A stretch of DNA of 64,000 nucleotides from Kiloniella litopenaei (GTDB taxonomy: Bacteria > Pseudomonadota > Alphaproteobacteria > Kiloniellales > Kiloniellaceae), in the NCBI RefSeq assembly GCF_000982415.1, contig NZ_LANI01000002.1, positions 62,001-126,000 on the forward strand, written 5' to 3'. How positions within the stretch are numbered: the first letter of the stretch is position 1; each line of letters begins with the position of its first letter. The notes below the pieces were generated by a model. It saw only the letters and a list, made by a program, of their open reading frames with translations. It did not search any database and was not told the origin of the DNA. A program made the position numbers and the translations under genes. This document shows, piece after piece, positions 44,271 through 53,409 of this stretch.

Positions 44271-45311
44271 TTATCGATTGATCATTTCTTCGGCCTTTTC
44301 CAGATCTTTGATCTTTTCCGGCCAGATGGTTTCATCTGTTCCATCGTTTGACGAATTGATGGCATGCTCTTTTTCTGCCCGTTTTTTCAGCTTGTTTTCA
44401 CGATAGAAGGTATAAACACCCGTAATGACCAGAATAATACTGCCAACAATCGTCCAGAAATCAGGTATATCCCCAAAAACGACAATCCCGAGCAGGATAG
44501 CCCACAGCAAAATTGTATAGCGGAAAGGCGAAACAAAAGAGGTTTCCCCCCGTCGCATAGCCACAATCACACTAAGATACCCAACCATAACGAAACAGCC
44601 TGCACCGATCAGATATCCCACGGATATTAGCTGAACCGGTTGCCACCCAGATGTCGGCAGTAAAATCCCCGCCGTCAGGGTTAAAAAGACAGAGGTTAAC
44701 AAAGCGACGTAAATCGAGGGAACAGCATTAGAAACCTTTTTCGTCGCGAGATCCCGCAACACAATAAAGACAACCGCAGCCAAAGCCCAGAAAGAATAGG
44801 CGTTAAAGCCCTCTGCCCCCGGCCGGACAATAATCAGAACCCCGATAAAGCCCACAGCAATCGCCGAGTAACGTCGCCACCCCACAGCTTCGCCCAGAAA
44901 AAGCGCCGCACCCAAAGTAACGGCCAATGGCAAAGCCTGTAGAATAGCCGTCGAATTGGCAATCGGCATATTAAACAAAGCCGTCAGATAACAAAGCGTG
45001 GCCCCGACTTCGCCAAAAATGCGAAAGGCCAGTATTTTTCTATCGGCCACAGAAACGGTGCGAAACAATGCCTTTGTACGCCAGGCAATCGCCCCCAAAA
45101 ACAGTGTCGTGAAAATGCCACGTAGAAAAATTGTCTGAAACAAAGACAGATCGGCAGAGGCCAATTTCATCAAGGCATCATTGAAAACAAACGCCGCCTG
45201 GCTCAACACCATAAAGGCTGCCCCCTTAAAGTTCTCACGCGGATCAACCGCCGAGCCTTCGACCTGCGCAGACGCACCACTGTTCCCAGAAATATCACTC
45301 TTTGGGGTCAT
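44271..45311 (-). CDS. EamA/DMT family transporter, tandem paralog
   Basis: A 346-residue protein; the helical body is close to the transporter at 43214, with ALFNMPIANSTAILQALPLAVTLGAALFLGEAVGWRRY almost the same. The C-terminal tail after the last helix is basic (KLKKRAEKEHAIN) and longer than its neighbour's. I chose the ATG at 45311, as AGG lies at a proper distance. It lies 22 bp upstream of the neighbour's start, so the two form one operon. Possibly a heteromer, which is inference. Confidence 0.9.
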   Translation of the reverse strand: MTPKSDISGNSGASAQVEGSAVDPRENFKGAAFMVLSQAAFVFNDALMKLASADLSLFQTIFLRGIFTTLFLGAIAWRTKALFRTVSVADRKILAFRIFGEVGATLCYLTALFNMPIANSTAILQALPLAVTLGAALFLGEAVGWRRYSAIAVGFIGVLIIVRPGAEGFNAYSFWALAAVVFIVLRDLATKKVSNAVPSIYVALLTSVFLTLTAGILLPTSGWQPVQLISVGYLIGAGCFVMVGYLSVIVAMRRGETSFVSPFRYTILLWAILLGIVVFGDIPDFWTIVGSIILVITGVYTFYRENKLKKRAEKEHAINSSNDGTDETIWPEKIKDLEKAEEMINR

Positions 45312-45487
45312 TGACCTGTTCCAGTTTTGATAAGCATCCAACCATAGAGCAAGGTTTAGATTTTAATTGCAAGCAAGATTGTAGAAAATATTCATTTTAA
45401 CACAGAATAGAAATGTTATTGAAAGATCCATCCCAGATTTTCATATAAAAGTTTTCTCTCTAAGTCAGCGGCAGCAAAAGGCGTAAC

Positions 45488-46303
45488 ATGACAGAATACC
45501 TCTGCAAGACTTGTGGAACCCAGTACCCTGACCAAAATCCGGACCCTGAACTTCCGCCATCGCACTGCCCCATCTGCGAAGATGAACGCCAATACGTACC
45601 GGAAACGGGGCAACAGTGGATCACGTCATCTGAATTAAAAGCCCAGCACAAAATCAAACGCACGGAACATGGCCCCGGCTTATATAGTTTTGAGATTGTC
45701 CCACGCGCAGCTATTGGGCAACGCGCCTTTTTCATACAGACACCCTATGGCAATATTCTTTGGGATTGCCTTGCTATTCTTGATCAATCAACAATTGACT
45801 GGATCAAGAACAAGGGGGGATTGGCCGCAATCGCAATTTCGCATCCGCATTACTATACAGCGATGGGAGATTGGAGCGATGCGTTCGATCAGGCAGAGAT
45901 ATACCTGCATCACGATGACGCAAAATGGGTACAGAAATGGCATCCGGCTGTCCACCATTGGACGGGTAACAACATCAAGCTCAACACAGATATAACCCTG
46001 ATAAAATGCGGTGGCCATTTCGAGGGCGGCACGGTTCTTCACTGGCAACAGGGCAAGGGGTTTCTTTTCACCGGGGATATCATGCAGATTGTTGCAGATC
46101 GCAAATACGTCAGCTTCATGCGAAGTTATCCAAACTATATTCCCTTACCTGCGACAAAGGTAAAGGAGATCGGAAATTCTGTTGCTGATTATGATTTTGA
46201 TACGGTACACGGGGCCTTTGCAGGGCGAACAATCAGCAACAATGGCAAGCAAGCTGTAGAACGATCGGTTACGCGCTATATCAATGCCTTGCAGGCCAGT
46301 TAG
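45488..46303 (+). CDS. MBL-fold hydrolase with N-terminal zinc ribbon
   Basis: A 271-residue protein. The N-terminus has CKTCG (6-10) and CPIC (28-31), a rubredoxin-like zinc knuckle. The hydrolase core has AIAISHPHYYTAMGDW, where canonical HxHxDH is replaced by HPHYYT, a change shared by a subgroup of the family, then CGGHFEGG and FTGDIMQI. A second metal site is therefore doubtful. The role is unknown; thiol or hydroxylase-like substrates are guessed for the family. Its own promoter lies in the divergent gap with the EamA genes. Confidence 0.85.
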   Translation: MTEYLCKTCGTQYPDQNPDPELPPSHCPICEDERQYVPETGQQWITSSELKAQHKIKRTEHGPGLYSFEIVPRAAIGQRAFFIQTPYGNILWDCLAILDQSTIDWIKNKGGLAAIAISHPHYYTAMGDWSDAFDQAEIYLHHDDAKWVQKWHPAVHHWTGNNIKLNTDITLIKCGGHFEGGTVLHWQQGKGFLFTGDIMQIVADRKYVSFMRSYPNYIPLPATKVKEIGNSVADYDFDTVHGAFAGRTISNNGKQAVERSVTRYINALQAS

Positions 46304-46319
46304 TCCTCGTCTTTACCAT

Positions 46320-47243
46320 TCATCCAATAATAGCCCCCTCCCAATACGGGTGATCACCGCCAATTTTTTCGGTCAGAAAGTCAATAAAAACCCTGACCTT
46401 GGCGGGCAGATGACGGCGTTCGGGAAAAACCGCATAGATTGTCTGGCTCGGTAATTTATATTCAGACAACAACGGCACCAAGCGGCCCGCGGCAATATCA
46501 GCGCTGGCGATAAAGGTTGGTAATCGCGCAATGCCAACCCCCGCAACCAATGCTGTGTAGAGCGCTTCGGAATTGTTTACCTGATAATTGCCAGTCACCT
46601 CCAGATTGATGAATTCACTACTATCTTGCGTCTCAAACCGCCAGTTGTGAATGGTGCTGGCATAGGCATATTGCAAACAGTTATGCCCCAACAAATCATC
46701 AGGGTGCATTGGGGACCCATGCTTATCCAGATAGCTGGGTGCAGCACATAGGACATTGTGACAAGGTGCCAGCTTGCGCGCGATCAAGGCGCTATCTTCC
46801 AACGACCGAACCCTGATTGCCAGATCAAAACCGCCCTGTACCATATCAACCACGCGGTCATCCATAACCATATCGACCCCGACACCGGGATAGGTAGCCA
46901 GAAATTCGGGGATGAGCGGTGCGATGTGTAAACGGCCAAAAGACATCGGCGTATTGATACGCAATCGCCCCTGAGGCGCCCCCTGTAACTGGGCAACAGC
47001 ATCCTCTGCATTCTGTGCTGCCGCCAGCGATTGAACCGCATGAATGAAATACTGCTCCCCCGCTTCGCTCAGGCTTAGTTTACGTGTGCTTCGATGCAGT
47101 AATTGCACACCTAGATCAGCCTCAAGCTGTGAAATGCGTTTACTGACTGCTGACTTTGTGACCCCAATTTTCCGGGCAGCAGCGGCAAAGCTTCCCTCCT
47201 CCACAACAGCAACAAACACGGGTATTGCATTCATATGTTCCAT
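46320..47243 (-). CDS. LysR family transcriptional regulator
   Basis: A 307-residue regulator. The helix-turn-helix is FVAVVEEGSFAAAARKIGVTKSAVSKRISQLEADLG, of the CrgA/DsdC-like LysR group; the effector domain follows. I chose the ATG at 47243, with AGGG 5 nt upstream. It is divergent from the VOC gene at 47422, so that gene and the NTF2-like gene after it are likely targets. The effector is unknown. Confidence 0.92.
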   Translation of the reverse strand: MEHMNAIPVFVAVVEEGSFAAAARKIGVTKSAVSKRISQLEADLGVQLLHRSTRKLSLSEAGEQYFIHAVQSLAAAQNAEDAVAQLQGAPQGRLRINTPMSFGRLHIAPLIPEFLATYPGVGVDMVMDDRVVDMVQGGFDLAIRVRSLEDSALIARKLAPCHNVLCAAPSYLDKHGSPMHPDDLLGHNCLQYAYASTIHNWRFETQDSSEFINLEVTGNYQVNNSEALYTALVAGVGIARLPTFIASADIAAGRLVPLLSEYKLPSQTIYAVFPERRHLPAKVRVFIDFLTEKIGGDHPYWEGAIIG

Positions 47244-47421
47244 AAACACCCTGCCACAAATATCGTCAACTTTTACTCACCAATAAGTTTCCCAATATAC
47301 CCATTATAAACCAGAGAGAAACTTATTATTTTAAATTCAGAAACAACAACACTTGGTTGTGATTGACAAGACGAACAATTAGCCAAGTTAAATCAAAAGC
47401 TTGAGGAAGAAGGAGAGCCCC

Positions 47422-47847
47422 ATGGTGCGCTTTGAACACGCAAATTTGGTTGTAACTGATTTGAAAGCAACTCTGGACTTTATTCAAACGGCCTTTCCCA
47501 AATGGATCGTACGCGGCCAAGGGGAAATGAAATGGAAGGGCAAGCCACGCCGCTGGTTACATGTCGGCGATGACACGACATACATTACCCTGAACGATAA
47601 TGGCGAAGGAGAAAATCGCGAGCTTGCCGGTCACAAACCCGGGCTGGCCCATTTGGGTTTCGAAGTCGATGACGTCGATGGCATCATCGAACGCCTGCAA
47701 AACAAGGGATTTGAAATTGACATTCTGGGGGGCGACCATCCGTTTCGCAAGACGGTATATTTTGTTGATCCCGAAGGTTTCCAGTTCGAATTCATTCAGT
47801 ATTACAGCAATGATCCTGCTGAACGAAATCTCTATGACACACCTTGA
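47422..47847 (+). CDS. VOC family protein
   Basis: A 141-residue protein: FEHANLVVTDLKATLDF at the start, HLGFEVDDVDGIIERL and a C-terminal FVDPEGFQFEFIQYY. These are the hallmark strands and metal-ligand positions of vicinal-oxygen-chelate proteins. AAGGAG stands before the ATG at 47422; the in-frame TTG at 47401 would only add seven residues. It is the first gene of a pair with an NTF2-like protein and is divergent from a LysR gene, suggesting a small detoxification module. Confidence 0.87.
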   Translation: MVRFEHANLVVTDLKATLDFIQTAFPKWIVRGQGEMKWKGKPRRWLHVGDDTTYITLNDNGEGENRELAGHKPGLAHLGFEVDDVDGIIERLQNKGFEIDILGGDHPFRKTVYFVDPEGFQFEFIQYYSNDPAERNLYDTP

Positions 47848-47949
47848 TTGAGAGCCGCATGGGATTGATCCCTTAACGTCCCCCAATTCACCCTGCGTCA
47901 ACAGGGTTAATACCTGCCCCTAACCACCCCTGTATGAAAAGAGAAGAAC

Positions 47950-48354
47950 ATGACAAAACCTGCTTATAAAACACCTTTGTCCGCCACAAAGATCAATGCA
48001 TCAGAAGCCACAAGTTTTATTACCGACTTGTATCAGGCTGTGGATGAAAAAAGCACATCGAAACTTGGTGTGTTCTTGGCTGATGATCTTCGTTTTCAAC
48101 TTGGAAACTTTGATGCTGTCATAGGGAAGGAAGCCGTTCTGGAAGCCAACGAGAACTTCTTTCAGATTATCGATAGCATGGCCCACAGAATTGATGGCAT
48201 ATGGACACAGGATGACCATATCATTTGTAAAGGCGAAGTCCATTACAAGCGCCTGGACCAAAGTGAACTCACCCTTCCCTTTGCAACGATTTTCCGTATC
48301 AAATCCGGACTTATTCAGGATTATCAGGTTTATGTCGATGTAACGCCGCTTTAA
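47950..48354 (+). CDS. NTF2-like (SnoaL-type) protein
   Basis: A 134-residue protein with the cone-shaped NTF2 fold pattern: ATSFITDLYQAVDEKSTSKLGVFLADDLRFQLGNFDAVIGKEAVLEAN, then AHRIDGIWTQDDHIICKGEVHY and LPFATIFRIKSGLIQDYQVYVD. Such proteins bind or isomerise small hydrophobic compounds. It is 102 bp after the VOC gene on the same strand and is probably co-regulated by the LysR gene. No catalytic residue assignment is possible. Confidence 0.85.
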   Translation: MTKPAYKTPLSATKINASEATSFITDLYQAVDEKSTSKLGVFLADDLRFQLGNFDAVIGKEAVLEANENFFQIIDSMAHRIDGIWTQDDHIICKGEVHYKRLDQSELTLPFATIFRIKSGLIQDYQVYVDVTPL

Positions 48355-48481
48355 TTCTTTGTCAGAACATCATCGTTCATTCGTTTGAACAACCATTTGT
48401 TTATAGCTATTCGCTACTTAGGTGAATATTTATATGGAGAGCCCGCTTAACTATCTGGCTCTTCATTGTATCACCTGAATT

Positions 48482-49267
48482 CTATCTCGATTTTTTTATT
48501 CCATAACTGGCGCTAATTTCAGGACGGTATACAGAAATCAAACGCCATATATCTTGGGAAATTTTGCTATTATTCTTAAAAAACCCATGACCTATCATCA
48601 AATAATAGGCTTTTTGTTCTATAATTGGCTCAAGCTTAATAATATTCTTAAATCTATTCGATTTAGCCTCCAGCAAGAAATCACCCACTTGTTCCAATGT
48701 AACGACGGCTTCAACGCGCCCGTGTTTCAGCATATCAAAAAGCTGTTCAGTATTCGCATGCTCAGATACCTTCACACCAGTACGAGCCAATCTGGGAACA
48801 ATCGAATAACCAAGAGGCACACCTACTAATTTTCCCTTAATATCAGACAGCTTACCATTCCATATAAAGGGGTGATCACTCATTCTGAAGATAGAATAGC
48901 TTTTCATAGCTAATCTTGCGTTTAAATCCAAAGCCCCGTTTTTTTGAGGATAACGTCCTATTCTTTTACGTTCGGCCAGAAAAGACACCCCCATCACCCC
49001 ATCAACCCGGCCCTGTTCTAGTAGCTTCAGACACCGTTTCCATGGGCGTCTTACAGGAGACAACTTAAGTCCTAGATCAGAAGAAACCTTATGAAGTATT
49101 TCCATATAAACCCCTTGATTATGAGAGGGTACTTCAATACCAGTACCGTTATAGTATGGAGGCTGTTCTTGATCCTCATAACAAATCTTAAAATCCAATG
49201 AACTTGCATAAGGTATGTTTTGAAATAGAAAAAAACAAAAAAACGAAATAAAAAGATAAAATCTCAT
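48482..49267 (-). CDS. Periplasmic amino-acid-type substrate-binding protein
   Basis: A 261-residue exported protein with a signal peptide (residues 3-24, hydrophobic core FYLFISFFCFFLF), then the SBP_bac_3 fold: FKICYEDQEQPPYY and a long lobe ending in WRLISVY. The RRPWKRCLKLLEQGRVDGVMGVS block is shared with the protein at 49538. No permease or ATPase gene is beside it, so it is an orphan binding protein, perhaps a chemoreception or sensor partner. It is more AT-rich than its flanks. Ligand unknown. Confidence 0.87.
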   Translation of the reverse strand: MRFYLFISFFCFFLFQNIPYASSLDFKICYEDQEQPPYYNGTGIEVPSHNQGVYMEILHKVSSDLGLKLSPVRRPWKRCLKLLEQGRVDGVMGVSFLAERKRIGRYPQKNGALDLNARLAMKSYSIFRMSDHPFIWNGKLSDIKGKLVGVPLGYSIVPRLARTGVKVSEHANTEQLFDMLKHGRVEAVVTLEQVGDFLLEAKSNRFKNIIKLEPIIEQKAYYLMIGHGFFKNNSKISQDIWRLISVYRPEISASYGIKKSR

Positions 49268-49537
49268 CACTACACACTAAAGACAAAAAAATCATCAGAA
49301 AAATAAATAACAAAACTTAATTTAAAAAACATTAAGGTTATACAACACACACAAAACACAAATAACTTTAAAAACAAAACAATTATTATTAAAATTTTAC
49401 ACACTTTACTTTCAATACAACACACAACTTGCATTGTATAATGCTTAACCTTCCCCTTGTTGATCTATAGTATTTTCATTCCTTATCTGATAGCATAAAT
49501 ACAGTACCTTTAAGCGGGGGGCAGAAAGGGGGCTGAA

Positions 49538-50374
49538 ATGAACTGTAAAATTACTTTGGCGTTTATTGCCAAATTGATCATTACGACAAGTCTTCTTATC
49601 AGTCTGTTTAAAACCACTGCCTCGGCCAAAGAACCTCCCTTTGTATTATGTGCTGAAAACCAGAGCTATCCGCCCTATTTCATGGGGGATCAAAGCACCT
49701 TTCCCGTGAAAAACCCTGGTATCCTTGTTGAGATTATCGACGCATCGCTAAAACAAAACGGATTTAAAGCCGAATTTATCCGGCGACCATGGAAACGCTG
49801 TCTCAAGCTTATTGAACAGAACAAGGTTGATGGCATTTTTGCTTCTATCCATCTGAAAGAACGCGAAATTATTGGGCGGTATCCCTATTTGCCCGTCCGG
49901 ATAAGTATCAGCAACAAGCCAGACCCCAAACGTCGTCTTCGCCGCGTTACCTATAGCCTGTTCAAAAAGATAGGGAGTGATTTTGATTGGGACGGCACAA
50001 GTTTCAGCAACATAAAACAATCCATTGGTGCTCCGATCGGTTATGTGGTTGTTAAAAAGCTAAAAGACGACCACAACATAACCGCAAATACCCGTCATCT
50101 GCCCGCCAAAGGCTTGGCCCATGTCGCAGAAAGTCATCTGGATGCCTATATTGTCGAAAGCAGTATTGGCAATAGTCTTGTCAGAAAACACGGGCTAGCT
50201 GATAAATTAATCGAAATAGAACAGCCCTTTGCCAGTTATGACTGGTATATGATGATCAGCCATCAGTTCTATAATAGAGACCCGGAAATGGCAGATAAAA
50301 TCTGGACCACACTAGGCCAAGTAAGAGAACAGAAAATTCCACCGTTGATCCAGCATTACAACAAACTGCCTTAA
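49538..50374 (+). CDS. Periplasmic amino-acid-type substrate-binding protein, paralog
   Basis: A 278-residue exported protein: signal core LIITTSLLISLF (about 13-24), then VLCAENQSYPPYFMGDQ and the shared IRRPWKRCLKLIEQNKVDGIFASI, IIGRYPY motif. It is divergently oriented relative to the paralog at 48482, with a 270-bp promoter gap between. Again no transporter genes flank it. The ligand cannot be assigned. Confidence 0.87.
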   Translation: MNCKITLAFIAKLIITTSLLISLFKTTASAKEPPFVLCAENQSYPPYFMGDQSTFPVKNPGILVEIIDASLKQNGFKAEFIRRPWKRCLKLIEQNKVDGIFASIHLKEREIIGRYPYLPVRISISNKPDPKRRLRRVTYSLFKKIGSDFDWDGTSFSNIKQSIGAPIGYVVVKKLKDDHNITANTRHLPAKGLAHVAESHLDAYIVESSIGNSLVRKHGLADKLIEIEQPFASYDWYMMISHQFYNRDPEMADKIWTTLGQVREQKIPPLIQHYNKLP

Positions 50375-50465
50375 CGCCAAACCAATAGCGTTTTATTTAT
50401 CATTTATAAGTGCACAGTTTTATAAGCTCACGGTGTTGCCCTGATGAACAGGCCCACAGGTAAAG

Positions 50466-51041
50466 TCATGAATCCTTGCAGACAAGTGCCTGTTTGGTAT
50501 CCGCATCTATCAGATCGCGAAATGCGCGGGTGATATGGTCAAAATCGGTCTGCTTTCTGCCATAGGTCAAATTAAACGCGTAATCAAAATCATGCGCGTT
50601 TTCACCCTGCAGATGCTGTAACATGGTCTCAAGCTTATCCAAGGCCTTTGCCAGTTGCGCCTCTGCTGATCCACCCTGTTCATAATCGTCCCACAAGGCC
50701 ATAATTTTGTTCTTTGACCCTTCAGGCAAGACAGAAGTCAGTTCGTCCAGATCGCGACGCTCCTGTTGATTTTTGTCGTGTTCGGCAGTTTGCTCGACCG
50801 CGGGGATATCACCGTTAATAACTTCCCCCAAATCATGAACAATACATATTTTTATAAGCTTGAGGATATCCAGATCCGGGTATTCATCTTCCAGCAACAT
50901 TGCCATAAGACAAAGCCGCCAGGTGTGTTCCGCTGTGCTTTCCCTGCGTCCCGATGCCGTAAACCCGCTGCGTAAAGTCGATTTCAAGGGCTCCGTCGCA
51001 CGTAAAAAATTCAACAGGTCGACAATATCATTTTTGTTCAT
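50466..51041 (-). CDS. HD-domain hydrolase (YfbR/HDDC2-like)
   Basis: A 191-residue protein with the HD metal motif: EHTWRLCLMAMLLEDEY (His about 37), then IVHDLGEVINGDIPA (His-Asp about 68-69) and a distal Asp in KALDKLETMLQHL. This arrangement matches HDDC2/YfbR 5'-nucleotidases that act on deoxynucleoside monophosphates. I prefer the ATG at 51041 (MNKNDIVDLL) to the TTG at 51059. It neighbours Tag on the same strand, so both may belong to nucleotide sanitation, by inference. Confidence 0.9.
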   Translation of the reverse strand: MNKNDIVDLLNFLRATEPLKSTLRSGFTASGRRESTAEHTWRLCLMAMLLEDEYPDLDILKLIKICIVHDLGEVINGDIPAVEQTAEHDKNQQERRDLDELTSVLPEGSKNKIMALWDDYEQGGSAEAQLAKALDKLETMLQHLQGENAHDFDYAFNLTYGRKQTDFDHITRAFRDLIDADTKQALVCKDS

Positions 51042-51115
51042 CGAAAGTTTTTCCACCAAGAACGATGACGTAACAACAAAATAAATTCAACTTTTAAGTG
51101 TAAACATCATACCCA

Positions 51116-51724
51116 CTATTCAGGCCGCTTAAAAGCCTTTCGCGCTTCTTCTACTTTTTCCCGTATTGCACACCCTTCGACATGATCGTTAATCAACCCC
51201 ATTGCCTGCATCAGTGCAAACATGGTCGTTGGCCCAACAAACTTCCACCCCAGTTTTTTGAGATCTTTGGACAACCTAATCGATGCCGCCGATGTCGTGA
51301 GGGTCTGAGGGGCTGCAAGCTCGTCTTCGCGTGCTTCATACCGCCAGATAAAAGCAGCCAGTGATCCTTCGCGCTTTACAAGTTCCTGTGCCCGTTTGGC
51401 ATTATTAATCGTGGCTTCTATCTTGCCCCGGTGGCGAATAATCCCCGGATCCAGTAATAGTCGATCCCGGTCTGCGTCGGTGAACTGCGCAACCTTGTCA
51501 TAATCAAAATGATGAAACGCAGCGCGAAAATTCTCGCGCTTGGCCAATATGGTGCGCCAGCTTAACCCAGACTGAAACCCTTCCAGACAGATTTTTTCAA
51601 ATAGCTTGTGGTCATCCCCAACGGGAAAACCCCATTCGTTATCATGATAGTCAATAAACTCTGGGGCCGTGTCACTCCAACGGCAACGATGCTTTCCATC
51701 AGGCCCAAGGGTTGTTTCGCTCAT
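51116..51724 (-). CDS. tag: DNA-3-methyladenine glycosylase I
   Basis: A 202-residue Tag enzyme: CRWSDTAPEFIDYHDNEWGFPV at the start, FEKICLEGFQSGLSWRTILAKRENFRAAFHHFD and FVGPTTMFALMQAMGLINDHVEGC at the end, which are the family signatures (zinc-site Cys and His included). It removes 3-methyladenine from DNA in base excision repair. It lies 10 bp downstream of the YciI gene, so both share a transcript. Ribosome site GGAG precedes the ATG. Confidence 0.95.
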   Translation of the reverse strand: MSETTLGPDGKHRCRWSDTAPEFIDYHDNEWGFPVGDDHKLFEKICLEGFQSGLSWRTILAKRENFRAAFHHFDYDKVAQFTDADRDRLLLDPGIIRHRGKIEATINNAKRAQELVKREGSLAAFIWRYEAREDELAAPQTLTTSAASIRLSKDLKKLGWKFVGPTTMFALMQAMGLINDHVEGCAIREKVEEARKAFKRPE

Positions 51725-51734
51725 AGCTTTCTCC

Positions 51735-52022
51735 TCAAGCCAACAGAAAACTTAATCTGTCATCGGCTTTTGCCGGGTCAATTTCCAATATTTCTGCACT
51801 GACAATATTCTCAACAACAAAGGGATCGTCCTTGACCCGTTTGTCCAGTTCTTCCAGCGAACTATTATGGGCAAGAACTACTCCACCGGCCCCAGGCTTT
51901 AAACTGCCCACCATCAAGAAAACATCATCATCAAAACCCTGTTTGATCCAGGCTTTGTGTCCATTCATAAACTGACCTGCCTTGGCCTTTTCGGCTGAAA
52001 ACTTTAGCAATACGATAAACAT
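51735..52022 (-). CDS. YciI family protein
   Basis: A 95-residue protein of the dimeric alpha/beta-barrel YciI/DGPF type: FIVLLKFSAEKAKAGQFMNGHKAWIKQGFDDDVFLMVGSL, then GGVVLAHNSSLEELDKRVKDDPFVVENIVSAEILEI. The conserved His (in GHKAWI) and Asp (in KDDPF) of the family are both there. The family's role is unclear; catabolic or dehalogenase-like roles are suggested. It starts the transcript that continues into tag. Confidence 0.9.
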   Translation of the reverse strand: MFIVLLKFSAEKAKAGQFMNGHKAWIKQGFDDDVFLMVGSLKPGAGGVVLAHNSSLEELDKRVKDDPFVVENIVSAEILEIDPAKADDRLSFLLA

Positions 52023-52077
52023 TATTCTTCCATTTCTTTAAACATCACTATTTTTCGGTACTGAGGTCAATTACCCT

Positions 52078-52650
52078 TTAGACAGGTGCATACCCGTCCA
52101 CCCATTCACACATCTGGGTGACTTCCTGATCAATGAATTTGGCATCATGAAAAGCACTGGCCAGCGTGGCAACGCCCTGGGACCTTGCCAACAAATGCAT
52201 GGCACGTTCATCTGCATCGTCCTCTTGGCATCCGATCTGGATAAACTGTTCTTGCAACCAACAACGGAATAGCGTGAACAGGGCATTTGCTTCGGCTCGC
52301 GATGCATGATTTAGCTTGGCCAGTTCCGTCGTCAGGGTTCCCACCGGACACCCATAGTTCAGAATTTTATCCCTATTCGTTATCAATATGCGGATAAAAC
52401 ATTTAATCCGATCTTGAGGGGAAGTCCCGCCCTGTTCCCACTGTGACAGCATCTTGCGGGTTTTATCCAAGCGCGCACTGATCACAGCATCAAGAATTTC
52501 ATCCTTGGTCTTGAAGTGATAATAAAAATTTCCGCGTGAGATCTTTACGTCATCTGCAATATGGGCAAAAGACGTATGCTCATACCCCTGCTGATAAAAT
52601 AGCTGGTCCGCAGCCTCTATAATATGATCGCGTGTTTTCTGTTTTTTCAT
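52078..52650 (-). CDS. TetR/AcrR family transcriptional regulator
   Basis: A 190-residue regulator: DHIIEAADQLFYQQGYEHTSFAHIADDVKISRGNFYYHFKTKDEILDAVI is a classic TetR helix-turn-helix (5-55). The C-terminal ligand domain has two Cys (about 98 and 143). It precedes the YciI-tag pair on the same strand by 55 bp and could control it, or the 76-residue gene that diverges from it. Effector unknown. Confidence 0.92.
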   Translation of the reverse strand: MKKQKTRDHIIEAADQLFYQQGYEHTSFAHIADDVKISRGNFYYHFKTKDEILDAVISARLDKTRKMLSQWEQGGTSPQDRIKCFIRILITNRDKILNYGCPVGTLTTELAKLNHASRAEANALFTLFRCWLQEQFIQIGCQEDDADERAMHLLARSQGVATLASAFHDAKFIDQEVTQMCEWVDGYAPV

Positions 52651-52905
52651 ATTAACAAGCCCATGAAAACATCAAGAACAGATGGAATATAGTGACCATT
52701 CCTTCACCATAAACAAAAATTAGGACAGTCGCCCTATTTTTTTAGGACACTTGTCCCATCCTGTCAAACAGATTGACCAACACAAAGAAATGATTTTCAA
52801 AATAAGTTTTACGTATACGTTATAATATGCAAATGTAAGCTCAATAACGCCCGCAAAAAAATCAAAAAAACACACGTTATTCTGATTCAGGTAAATTGGG
52901 TAGGT

Positions 52906-53136
52906 ATGAAAGAAGTAAAATCATTGAACGATAACAAAACACCAAAAGACATTGATAATGCGATGCTAGAATTGGAAAAAGCATATCTTCAGATTTCAGA
53001 AAACCTGAAGATGGATCCGAAAAACAAACAGGTTTACGAGAGAAGTATCGCAGCTATTCAGGATGCTAAAAATATAATCGAAAAAATGAAAGATCATTAT
53101 GGCGTCGCCAGATATTACCCCAAAGAACAGGACTGA
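52906..53136 (+). CDS. Small helical hypothetical protein
   Basis: A 76-residue protein, charged and helical (IDNAMLELEKAYLQISENLKM, then AAIQDAKNIIEKMKDHYG). It has no signal peptide or Cys. No family is recognised. It lies divergent from the TetR gene and before the ECF sigma gene, with AT-rich leaders on both sides. Confidence 0.6.
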   Translation: MKEVKSLNDNKTPKDIDNAMLELEKAYLQISENLKMDPKNKQVYERSIAAIQDAKNIIEKMKDHYGVARYYPKEQD

Positions 53137-53409
53137 CGCCAAGGACAGATTAACCCCAGTAATAATGCTCCCCAAGAATAAACAGCCCCTGAGAACAGGG
53201 AAACGCTGAGAACTGGCTAACCCAGAAACAAATCTAAACAACACAGCCATATTGTATCTGCTTTTATCTCCGCTGCGTCTGGGTATCCCAAACCTCGTCC
53301 TAATAAATGTGCAAAAATCAATAAATCCATAAAAAGAAAAAAAATCTGTCACACATTGCTTTCTTTTGCTGTCTAACTAAGTAGAACAACAAAATGAGAC
53401 ATTGGTGAA

